In this document: positions 1 to 10,225 of the stretch, one piece after another
Layout: each line of letters starts with the position of its first letter
How positions within the stretch are numbered: position 1 is the first letter of the stretch
NCBI GenBank assembly: GCA_001599595.1
Contig: BCHH01000010.1
Span: 603,359-667,358, forward strand
Direction of reading: 5' to 3'
DNA length: 64,000 bases
Source of the DNA: Beverwykella pulmonaria
Taxonomy: Eukaryota; Ascomycota; Dothideomycetes; Pleosporales; Melanommataceae
The notes under the pieces: generated by a model
Database searches by the model: none
What the model was told of the DNA's origin: nothing
The model's input: only the letters and a program-made list of their open reading frames with translations
Program-made: the position numbers and the translations under genes

Positions 1-2640
1 TTTCATCAAATTCTCCTGTTCGGAAAGATCAGCACAAATGGCAGATCTCAGTCTGTATGCTGGCGTGCCCTAGGATATTACAAGTATGCTCCCATGGTTT
101 CGAGTATGCAAAATTATTCCCGCATGGCCTATATATCATTAGCAAGATTCACGAAGCGCTTAGCTTTGTTATTCTCTAGTCCACAGCGGTACCACCAGTA
201 AGTGTGTCACATATGTGCACAATTGTTTCCCTTACAATTTCTCAGGCGCTCTCTTCTTTTCCCGTTTCGTTTCCCTGGTTGTTTCCTGCTCACACTTCAC
301 ACATGGTCCTGTGCATACCCGACGTTGTCTTTCTATGGGCTAATGCATTGCACCTGTCTCCTAGGCTCAGTAGTCTGGCCTTTCAAGGTGTTTCATTTTG
401 CAAGAAGTCGATATGTCCCACTTTCATTATTATTCCCACCTCAACGGTAGATTATACTCACGAGTTGTGATCATTTCATGCATTCTTTACGGGGACCTTT
501 TCGCAGAGGAGAGGTATGGAACATGGCGCCTAACTAACATTTCCGATTATGCGCATTTGGGTACTAGGTTAGAGGGCAGGCGTTATATACCCCACTCTCG
601 TTCTACTGTAATGTGCATGTGGAATTTGAATACACCTTTTCTTCTCTTTCTCAACTTGCATCTCTCCTCGACATTGTCAGCAATGATCCTCCTATCGTTG
701 GTGTCTTTGAGTCCCCCTCTTCTCTCACTAACACCTCCTGCTCCATCCTACCCACCATACCCTCCCACTTCCTCCTCCTCCCCGCCTCTGTGGACCTCTT
801 TCTCCGCTCTGCTTCACCCAACGCATACCCAGTGTAGAAGTCCACAATCCGTGCACTCTGCAACAAAGTGTCCGAATCTTTCAGTTCTTTGAGCTTAGGG
901 GTTTGCTTTGCAAAGTTATTTAGCTAATTCCTGCCTACGTTGCTGGCGGAGCGGTCCGCTAGCAGAGAATTAGCTACTTCCCTTACAGTAGCAAGCTAGG
1001 GAGAAAATCTTCGCAAACCTAGATTAAGTATATGTTAAACAACTGCTTACTCATCTGTCTTAGTAAGCTTCATTGAGTTGGGCTGGCAATCGCGTCGTGA
1101 GGGCATTCCAGCGCGTCAATCGTAGAGCGACCTTTGGAGGGCTTTGTAGAGGTCTGCAGCGCGTCGCTGGCTTAAGGTCGCGTCTTGTATGACAGTCTAG
1201 AGAGAAAATCGTATTTTAGCTTCGTTTAAGGTTAATATCGCGTTCGTAGGCCAAGGCATCTTGATAGTACAGTAATGTAGGTGTGGACTTGGCACAGGTG
1301 AGCGACTCGCTTGTGAATTACTGCAATATGGCTCATATGGGACCAGAATGGGTAAGATTGGGTCATGTGATGCCATATATATCAACCCTTCCAGCCGCTA
1401 GCCCTGCCCGGCAGCGTTTCGTCTCGGCCACCAATACCATACTATCTCTGCTCTATCCTTAGTTACCTACTGTCTGAGTGACCCTTTACAGTCGCGTGCG
1501 CGCTGCTGGCGAGGTCTCTAAACTATGTTAGGCATACTTGTTCTTTTATACACATGTCAAAGCCCCTTGGTCAATCTTCCAGCCTTGCTTACAGATCCCG
1601 CGAACCAGTCATGACAACACAGATTGTGCAAACAAGCTACAGCAGCACGGATAACGCGTCACGAGCCTTGGTTATACTATATCTACTAGCTTCTAATATT
1701 CTCTCCCTCCTGATACTTTTCTTCTGTTTGTTTATGAATATAATGCAAACTTGTTAACAGCCTCTTTCCTGTTCCCTTACATATAATGATAAAGCAGACA
1801 TTCTTTTGTATTCTATGACGCTAACGTAAATAACGAGTTTCCTGTTAATACTATTATAAAGGTATTACTAACTTAACAAGCTATACTGGTCCATCAATGG
1901 GATGGGTGTATCGCACCGCGTCTCTCGTCACAATCAGATCGATTTCCAGAGATGAATCTGGGACTAGGCGCCCGGAACAGAGCCCACCGCGGGAACTACG
2001 TACAATTAAACGGGGCCCATGGCTAGCCAAGTAGCTCGGACCAGATCTTGCATTGGAGGGAACCATGGTCAGCAGATGGGGCAGTGCTTAAACGCCACAA
2101 CGCTACAACACGCTTATGCCAGTTTAGCGTTAGACAGCCGAGTCTTGAGCCTCAAAGCATCGAAAAAATGGGAGGTTCTAAGCCTGAGCGGAACATATCT
2201 CCGCAGGCGAGCCTTGTGTGGAACGCCGCTTAGAGTTTACGACTGCAGAACTAATGCCTCGCATTCGCAGGCTTGTTACGTGAAAGATACACTACGATAC
2301 TTATTACTACTCACAAATTTCTTTGCATCATGAAGCTAGGAGTATACTGCTGTAGATTTCTATGCAAGGCCACACAGCCACCTCGTTGAGATTTATTCCC
2401 GCACCCCTTCCCGCCATGCTCAAGCATGACCTCCACCGCCGCTCTCCCGAGCGACTTAATGCACTGTGGCTGTTTGGCTGCTAAGAATAGGGTTGATAGC
2501 CACTGGTCCATATGTGGCAGCCGCTCATATGTAGCCTTGTTTTAAAAGATTTTTATTAACATTATTCGTCCAGGAATTTAATACTAAAGAAAAAAAAACG
2601 AAGGGAGGAATTACTTTGAGTGGCTGCCATGTTCGGTTGG
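1..2640. other. gene-poor left end, no supported gene
   Basis: Only short overlapping ORFs are present and none has recognisable protein motifs. The stretch includes a pyrimidine-rich tract at about 640-800 and A/T-rich segments at about 1700-1880 and 2530-2600. The segment at about 1080-1190 is rich in GCG/CGTC words and, with the hairpin at 921-976, looks more like old repeat DNA than a gene. I could not identify a transposase or reverse transcriptase in it. Confidence 0.4.
921..976. repeat. imperfect inverted repeat / hairpin
   Basis: A 10-base arm TAGCTAATTC (921-930) is matched by its exact reverse complement GAATTAGCTA (967-976). Between them lies a second, imperfect palindrome centred on GGAGCGGTCC, flanked by GCTGGC and GCTAGC. 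The whole could fold into a two-part stem. It may be a fragment of a small non-autonomous DNA transposon, but no target duplication was found. Confidence 0.5.
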
Positions 2641-2767
2641 CTGACTCGCAGTGTTCCCGATTTTTCACAACATAAACCATCTTTCCCAAGGAGAAATTGG
2701 GTTCACTCCAACTACACCATTGTGGTTTGCTCATCTTACATCCACTAAACCGTCACCGAAGCGAAGT

Positions 2768-3879
2768 ATGACATGCAACCTTACTTCTAACCAATTAATG
2801 GAGCTCATTTCCTTTATTGGGAACTCAAATTTGAGCCTCACTGCCCTCTCTAATGATTGTACGCAAGTTTGTGCCTTGATCTATGGCAAAGGAAATCCAG
2901 ACCTGGCAGGAATTGGTGTAAGACTCTCAGAAATTTTATAGTTATTAATGCTAAAAATTACTCCGTAGATGATGATATTTTATGCCATCCATGTATCCTT
3001 GTCGACTTTACATGGCCCTGTCCTCTTTTTTAACTTATTCTTTCTGTCAGCCTTCCGCGGTCGCTGTCTCAATCGATTTACTGCATGGCTTATCTCAGGT
3101 CAGGAATTCTTTTTCTTTTCTCAACTCTGGTATACCTTGGCAACCTCAGTGGCTTGTTTTGTTCGGCAGTTACAAAAAACCACACTCATGTACGAGAGCG
3201 CGGTTGCTGCAGGCGTCGTCAGCATGGGCGTCTTCAATCTGTTGATAACTCTGTCGGCATTCTATCAACCTCTCCAACACTATTACTAGTCGCTATTGTT
3301 ATTATTAGCATCATTCCATTCTCGATATACTCCGTATACAAACACCAATACCAGGTAACCCACTTTGGATATATCATGCATATCTGCAGCCATTTTTACG
3401 GAAACGCAATCCCTTCGCCTCACCACTACTTTCACCACGGCCCTGTGCTTCCGGTTATCCTAGCCCTTACATTAATCGTGGCTATTCTGTGGCTTGCCTT
3501 ATGGTGGCGGCTAGGTACCAAGAAGAAAGCGGACGGCGTATTGAGCAGACGATATACATCGGCAGAGTGGGCTTTGGGAACTGCTCTCTTTCTCGGCTCG
3601 ACTGTTTTAACAGTGGTGTCCATTTCATGTGTAGTAACATTGAAGAGAATACGAGCAACAATGGTCGAAATGCATGGTAATGAGTCTGGAGAGGATACCT
3701 GGGGTATTGGGCAGATCAGTGCAACATTCGCATGGGGTCCAGTACTAGTTGATATGGCTTACAAGTCCCAGGTACTATGGTTTGGGAATGTAAACCAGGA
3801 CGGGCAATCTGAGAGTACCCATGACGACGAAGGGGCAAGGGGAGTCGGCTATGAGTTACAGCGGCGGGATGGATGTTGA
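2768..3879 (+). CDS. multi-pass membrane protein, apparently frameshifted
   Basis: Unrecognised fungal-type integral membrane protein. The first ATG of the coding-like stretch is at 2768. The N-terminal part ends in NPDLAGIG just before a 41-base intron with GTAAGA donor and TAG acceptor (2928-2968). The reading frame then continues from 2969 through several hydrophobic segments to a stop at 3289. A second frame, open from 3085 to 3879, carries further strong membrane segments (about 3280-3345, 3430-3520 and 3580-3650) and a hydrophilic tail. The hydrophobic pattern passes from the first frame to the second at about 3255-3280 with no GT-AG intron available there, so a one-base frameshift (mutation or sequencing error) is the simplest reading. 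No catalytic motif is visible and the function is unknown. Confidence 0.42.
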
Positions 3880-4120
3880 GGTTCGAGTGTGTCGGCGCTG
3901 CGCAGCAAGATCAACCTCGCTTTACGCTGAGCCCTACGGCTTTACAAGAGAGGACATGTTACTTGTATCTACTAGAGTATACGTGCTGAGGCTAGGAGGA
4001 TCCGGTAGAGGGCGTGCATCGCGATAGCTGTGCAGCAGTATGGGACCTTGAGGCTGAAGGTATAGAATTTTATCATACGTCTAGTCCTCTATGATCCAAT
4101 CCCCCATGTATATACTATGA

Positions 4121-6033
4121 TCATCCACAGACCACGCCGTCCCTGGGTATATCAACCACTTCCTTGACCATCTCTCCCTCTTTTACCCCTTTGCTTTCCT
4201 CGCCACCAGCTTTCAGAACCTCAAGCACCTCCTGCTTAACCCGTCCCTCCGGCACAAGCCCCGCGGCTTTCGCCTCTTCGGCAGCCTTCTCAAGCCTCTT
4301 CTTCTCCTTCTTGCTCAACTGCATAGATCCCTTCTCGATGGCTTCTTTGGGAACGGGGCGCACGTAGGGCTGACAGACCCACCAGGGCCGCTTGCAACGC
4401 GCAACGGCGGCGAGGGAGGAGGTGTGGGGGTCGAGGTCTTCTGGTAGTACCTCTGGCTTAGCTTCGTTGCCATTTTGGGAGTGGTCGTTCTGTTGTGTTT
4501 CTGCTCCTGAGTGATGGGCATCCGTATTCCCATTCGCGGCTGCAACATCGTTGGTATTGTCGCTGGCATGCTCTCTCTCGTACTCGACCAAACCCTCCCT
4601 AACGGCCTTCTCGACCAAAGTGAGCACGTTCTCGAACCCTTCAATATCCCCAACCCGACACTTCGCCAGCGCATCCCTCACGTTATGGTGCGTTGCCACC
4701 AGCGGCCGCAGCAAATGAAAAAGATGAGCCTGCATAGCCGTGAGATTCGGGTTCGTAGTCTTCTGCTGCTTCCCGTCTGCCTTGGAATGCGACTGTTTCT
4801 GTTTCTTCCTCGGCGGGCCGTCCGGCTCCTCTGGCTCTGTCTTCTCGACGACTTCTTCGGGGTCTGATGGGAGGAAGAGCGGTTTGCGTATGGGAGGTTC
4901 TATGCCCAGGCCGTACCTGTGGATGATGTCCATGTACCTTCGCATGACGGCGTCCATCCTATACCCTCCCTTCCCATCTCTTCCACGCCAGTACTCCCTT
5001 CCCTCCTGCTCTACCGGTGGCGGTTCCGAGAAAATCGTCGGGTCATACAGATTGCCCTCGGCACTCATAACCGCATCTGCGCCCGTCTCCTCCAGGCATT
5101 TCGCAATATCCTCGTGCTGCAGTATATTCCCATTCGCGAAGATGACCGTCTCCTTTGGCAGCTGCTCCCTCAGATAGCGAAGCACGCTCCAATCCGCAAG
5201 ACCCGTATTATGGCCCTTCTGCTCTCTCTTCCGTCCATGCACTGTGATGATGCTAGCCCCTGCGTCGAGGATCGTCTTCGCATATTCCAGTGTCTTCTCT
5301 CGCGTTTCAAGAATCCGCATTTTGGCCGTAATGGGGACATCAAGCTCAGCATGCAGCTTCGCGATCATCCGTGCGATCAGTCCCCAGTCCTCCTGCAAGA
5401 ACGCGCCATAATTCCCTCGCCGCGCAATACCCTGCGGACACCCCAGATTGAGATCCACGGCGTCACAAAAAGGGGCGACTAGTTTCGCCGCGTTGAGCAA
5501 GTCGTCGGGGTCGTTGGAGCAGAACTGGACTGTGAGCGGCCTGTCCCATTCTGGGTTCCCGTCGAGATGCCGCGAGGAAGAGGGCAGTTGTGAGATGTGG
5601 TATGCATCTGCGGGAGCAGGGATCGCGGACGCCAAGGGCTGGAAGTGCGAGTCGCGGTATTTGGGCTTCTCGTAGAACATCTTAGAGTGGAACATGGGCG
5701 TGTAGGCAAGCAGGCTGGTCTGCGACGAGGGCGAGAGGAAGGAGCGCGTGAGCATTCGCCATGCCTGCCATCCAAAATTCGGTCAGCCATGTCTCTTTGC
5801 GGGAGCATATGGAAAGGTGAGGGTTGGGCCTGCGATGAGGAGGAGAGACACACAAACTCCGACTGCTCGACCATAGGCGCAAGCACAATTCTCGGGCTCC
5901 CAATGCTCTCGTAGAAAGCCCTTCCATGCAGTTTCCTCCTCTTTGCTCCGCTCGCTCCATTCGCCCCAATCGTACTCCCGACCTCCACGCCCACCAGCTT
6001 CCCAATCCCCTCGGAACCGCTCTCAGACGCCAT
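4121..6033 (-). CDS. DUS1: tRNA-dihydrouridine synthase, Dus1 type
   Basis: Flavoenzyme that reduces uridine to dihydrouridine in the tRNA D-loop (Dus1 family, positions 16/17). Two exons: 6033-5854 and 5764-4121, with an 89-base intron (GTGTGT donor, CAG acceptor). Splicing joins the conserved start of the TIM barrel, PRIVLAPMVEQSEF, to AWRMLTR and then YTPMFHSKMF. The FMN-site stretch NLGCPQGIARRGNYGAFL follows, with the catalytic Cys at about residue 169. Further family blocks are ITVHGRKREQKG and FANGNILQ. The product is about 607 residues, against 423 for yeast Dus1. The excess is a hydrophilic, Lys/Glu-rich C-terminal third containing KKKQKQSHSK-like basic runs, which may aid tRNA binding or nuclear import (inference). 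The start at 6033 is the first ATG in frame; sequence upstream is not protein-like. Confidence 0.93.
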
Positions 6034-7176
6034 GGCCTTCGAAAGCCGTCTGCGAGCCGCACCTGGGACCCCGCCCCTCGCAAAGAGAAAACGTATGACG
6101 AAGAGGTGACTAGGCTGTCTCACATAGAATATTAATGGGGCAAGGGTGGATGCAGGGCGGTGAGAAGTCAATGGTGTGTGTGGTGGTTTGAAAATCGAAA
6201 TCGCGGCGAAAAATGATGCCTTCGCAGCTCCACAAGCGGCGCGCCAATCGGAGCGCGTAGGGCTGAAGTGGGTTTTGCCATGGCAGGTCACGGCGTCTGA
6301 CTCCTTCCCATGTCTCGTGCGCCCTCGATTCAATTTGCAAGGGGTTTAAAGAGATCAGTGTCCCTCGTTGATGATCCTTCTTTCCCCGCACTTTTCGCCC
6401 TCTCCTGTCTGCTTTGAATCTTGCCCTTTTGTGGAGTTGGCTCCTCAAGATTCGAGCACGCCAGATCACGCCAGACCCATCAAGGTACTCTCCCCCAAAC
6501 ACCAGCTTTAGTTTCATAATCATGACTTTCAATATATATGTATATAGACACTGATCAATTCATCATCCATAGCCCATTACTTGACCATGACGGTCGCACA
6601 CAAAAGATTCTACGCCGTGGGAGCCGTTGGTGACCCCACACCGGCTGTGAAACGCCGATCCCAAGCCAGATCCAAAAAGCAGATAACCTCCCGAAGACAC
6701 CCATCCTGACCGCCAGACCAATGGTACGCCAAAATCACCCTCCAAAATATTCGTATCAAATTGTCGCCCTTGGACACGGCCGGAAACATCTAGATAAGAG
6801 GAATCGACAGTCGTCGGGTTAGCTACCTCATGGCGGTATGCACAGCAGTCTTCCAAAGACGAAGTGCAGGTCTCTCGAGGACCAGAAAAAAGGAAACGCT
6901 GAAATTGCAGATGAAAATCGCCCGCCCGTGGTAAAATACAGGAACACGGAAATGCCACGCTAGTATGCAGATGCTTCGTAGTGAAGCGGGAAGAGTCGGA
7001 TGTCGGAGAAGCCAGATCCTAGAAGCGACAAGTACAGGCCCGTCCTGGATATCAAAAGAGGCCACCGTGTTGGGAAAGTTCGGAAGCCAGCAGTCAGATC
7101 CATGGAACGTAGTACACGAGGCGGTTCTGGATAGAATAAGTAAGGGCGTGAGAAGAAGATTCCAAGACCGGCTAGC
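6034..7176. other. intergenic, Dus1 promoter side and FYVE gene 3' flank
   Basis: Contains the 5' flank of the Dus1 gene and the 3' flank of the FYVE gene. Several ORFs of 60-140 codons occur in different frames on both strands, but none has protein-family motifs or a plausible exon structure. Nothing further supported. Confidence 0.4.
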
Positions 7177-8470
7177 TCAGAAGGTGCTCCAGTTCCAGGC
7201 GCCCTGAACGCTGGTTGCAAGACTGCCGTACCGCTGCGCCTCGGGTCGTTTTGGCGCTATCGGCGTGTCGATCGGGGGTGCAGCGGTGCTGCCAGAGCTC
7301 TCGCTGTTGTGGCGGCTGGTGCGCAGCTCTTGCCACTCGCGGAACTGGCTGTGACAGCGATCACAGGCTCGTTGCTCGGATCCCTCTGGATGGAAGACGG
7401 CATTTTCGTCGAGCTTCACCACGCGCTGCGAGTGCTGCCAGCAAAAAATACCACCGCACTTGCGGCAGTGGTGCCGGCGGTTGAAGAAGCTGAATGGCGT
7501 CTGGCAAGCCGACGCGGTGCAGACGGTTGTGGAATTATCCGGCTAATATCTCAGTTAGTCTCATTGGACGAGGTTTTGATGAATCTGATCGCAAAATAGA
7601 CCGACGTGGGGAGTCCGTGTGACGAGGCGGGCGACCCTGCATCCGCGCAAGGCGCTAGTGTGGGGGAAGGCGATCAGAGACAAAGACAGGTCTTGAACGC
7701 AGCATTGGCGTAGCGGTCAAATTCGGTTGAGCCGCCCTCTGGCGAAGTCTATCTCAACGTTCATCGAGGCTGCTTCTCAGACTTCTCTGAGCGACGAGCC
7801 GAGATTGCGCCTAATCGTGGAGAAACTCGGAAATCCGCGAGGACAGGCAAGGAAGCGACCAGCCCAGTGCAACGCTAAGTGGATCCACCCCGAGCCAGAG
7901 TACGTAACAGCGGAACCCACAAAAACTGCGCATGCGGGCACGCACGCGACAGCTTGGGCATCCCGGGTGCTAATAGTGGCATAGGAAAACAGAAGAAAAG
8001 AAAAGAAAAAAAAGGGAAAGGGCTCAACATACCTGCCAGTGATTTCTGGTAATCGGCCCGGCCACGGGCGAAAGCGGCGAGTCATTGTAGAGGCTGTTCA
8101 GGTCTTCGGTCATGATGCGAGAGATGGGGCTCGCCATGCCATCGCCCATGGGTGCTCCAATACCAGAGCCAGTGCTCCAGCTGCTGTTCGGGGTGTTTAC
8201 GGCCGAGTCAATCTTCGGCGGAGACTGTCGGCCAGGCTTTTCGGTCCTTCTCAGCGCTGCCGGCACATATATCGGGGGCTTTCGCGGCTCGATGGTTGGT
8301 ACGATGCGGTTTGGGTGTAGCGGTAAATGGGTGCTGCGCGGAGACGTGGGCGACACGTTCGCCGGGGTATTCGCGCCTGATGCCATCGGGGTATAGTGTG
8401 CGGACGTCTTGTATGCGTGGTGCTGGTATGGGGCGGGCTGCGATAATATCGTCGCGAAGTCCGCTGCCAT
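7177..8470 (-). CDS. FYVE zinc-finger protein
   Basis: Predicted to bind phosphatidylinositol 3-phosphate on endosomal or vacuolar membranes. Exon 1 (8470-8033, ATG in CACC ATG G context) encodes a Pro/Ser/Thr-rich N-terminus ending ITRNHWQ. Exon 2 (7542-7177) begins PDNSTTVC and carries the FYVE finger: CX4C, then the lipid-binding [10 protein letters not shown], then IFC and ACDRC. The HWQ-PD junction is typical of a fungal FYVE family and supports joining the exons in phase 0. The product is 267 residues and ends WNWSTF, which I recall as a common C-terminus in this family. Oddities: the intron (8032-7543, GTATGT donor) is 490 bases, far longer than others here, and the residue after IFCWQ is His where most FYVE fingers have Cys. 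No other domain is visible. Confidence 0.88.
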
Positions 8471-10225
8471 GGTGTTGGTGTCGATCGGGTGAACGGGCGA
8501 GGATGCGAGTAGATGGCGAGGAGAAAGGAGGAGGCGTAGCAGGTGTATGGCGTTGTTGCCAAAGAGGCCAGGGCGATAACGACGTCGACAAGGCGGTGAA
8601 GCTATCGCGAGGGTGCGCGGTATCTATGAAGACGGTGTCGATATCGATGGGCGGTGGAGCAGGACGGAGGGCGGCGGCAGTTGGGATGAGGCCAAGCAGC
8701 AATCAGTGCCTTTTGCAGCAGTGCGACTGCTCACCCTGGGCGAGGTGCCCCAACGAGACCTGCGGCTCTCTGCGATTGTTGAGGTTGGATGGCAATTGGT
8801 AGGCTGGGTACGGGCGGTGGGCGATAAGGCGGGTAGCTCAGTGGTGATACAGCAGAACGCCGGGGCCACAATCTTCTGTTCAGGGTAGGACAGCACGCAT
8901 CGTCGGGCTCGGGGTCGTGTGCAAGAGGAGGGGGCTGTTGTGAGAGCGTATGTGTGTGTGTGCTTGGGTCGCGGCAGGATTTGGTGCAGTCGACGAGGGA
9001 GCCAAAGGTTCGCCGCTGGTGAGGCTGCGGGACCCAGTGAATTAAGCACCGCGTCCTCTGGCGGGCATCGCGAAAGTCGACGGCGAGTCTGGGCTTTCGC
9101 TAGCCTCGATGTAGTACCGCCGGAGACAACATGCTTGAACATGCCTGTCCTTGCCTGTCTTGGACAGGGCTCACAGCCTAACACCGGGGCGGATTGCCGT
9201 GTAATGTTTAATTTTCTGGCAGCCGCTACCTACGCCGAGGCATTCCGCCCTCACGCGCTGCTTCCCGCGGCGGAAACAGTCATGTTCACGTTGGGTCACC
9301 TTGGGCGCAATGACTCCCGCACGGCCTGCGCCTCCATGAGCATCACGAGCAAAAAGCAACTGCCCGCTTTAGCCTGGCTTGAACTGACCGCGCAGCGACG
9401 AGTTGCCCGGGTGCGATCGCGGCTGCAACCTGCAACGGCTCTCCGTGCGCTAAGCCGTTCAAAGCGGCCTGGGCGCATTCTTATCTCTGCCCAATCGCCA
9501 GGCCGCACTTCGTAATTTCGATTTGCTCGCAGAAATCCGAGCGGCTCTTGCTGCCCATCGTGAGGCCAAAAACACGTCAACCCCAATATATATCTCGATT
9601 ATTTGGATTCAGCCTGCAACGCACAGTGGCGCGAGTCCTCTTCGAGTCATGCTGACCACAGTCCTGGCCATAGTTCCTTCCCCGTGCGTCGACGCGAGAC
9701 CCAGATTTTGAACCGGCGGGGGCAAAGAGCGCTAGGGCCTGCCCACAGACGCGCCGGCAGAAGTTCGCTGAGAAAGCGGCTCCACTGTCTGCTCCTCTAG
9801 GCTAGAAATAGATCTGCCTCACGTGCCCTACTCACGTGCTACTATTACGCTATATGAACATGCCTGTCAACAAAATTTTGGGAACAAGCAAATGCATTTA
9901 TACACCTACACACCGCCTTGTTGTATCTGCCGGAGCGAGCCTCACCAAATTTGCCAGCATGTTTCTTTCAGGCGCGACACTTCGACTGAGGGGCTGTCGG
10001 AGGATGGAAAATCTATATCTCCGGGGGCTAGTCCTTATTCAGAGAAACCTCGGTTTACACGTGCACGTCCTCCCAGCAATGAGCCGTGGGTGAGTCGAGG
10101 TCAGACTGTCGTGACGAGTATTTGGTACACGGTGGACCGCGCTGTCTGTAATGTTATGCATATCAACCATCCCTGAGGGTTGACAACGATATCCACTTCG
10201 TCCATCATCTATCCATTCACCCACC
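8471..10225. other. long divergent intergenic region
   Basis: Lies between the divergently transcribed FYVE gene and fatty alcohol oxidase gene, so it should hold both promoters. ORFs of up to about 200 codons exist on both strands in the GC-rich part (8500-9500), but they are Arg/Ala/Ser-rich, overlap each other antisense and lack recognisable motifs, so I regard them as chance ORFs. The oxidase start at 10226 has a strong fungal context (CCACC ATG GC). Confidence 0.4.

Noticed and set aside
7690..7740. Possible tRNA-like segment (GCATTGGCGTAGCGGTC)
   Set aside because: I could not find a matching T-arm, anticodon stem or acceptor stem; it also lies inside the FYVE intron.
8152..8802. 216-codon ORF on + overlapping the FYVE exon 1
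   Set aside because: It is antisense to a clear gene, starts in the middle of that gene's exon, and has Arg/Ser/Ala-rich random-like composition.
8919..9515. 198-codon ORF on +
   Set aside because: No motif, GC-rich random-like composition, overlapped by antisense ORFs of similar length.
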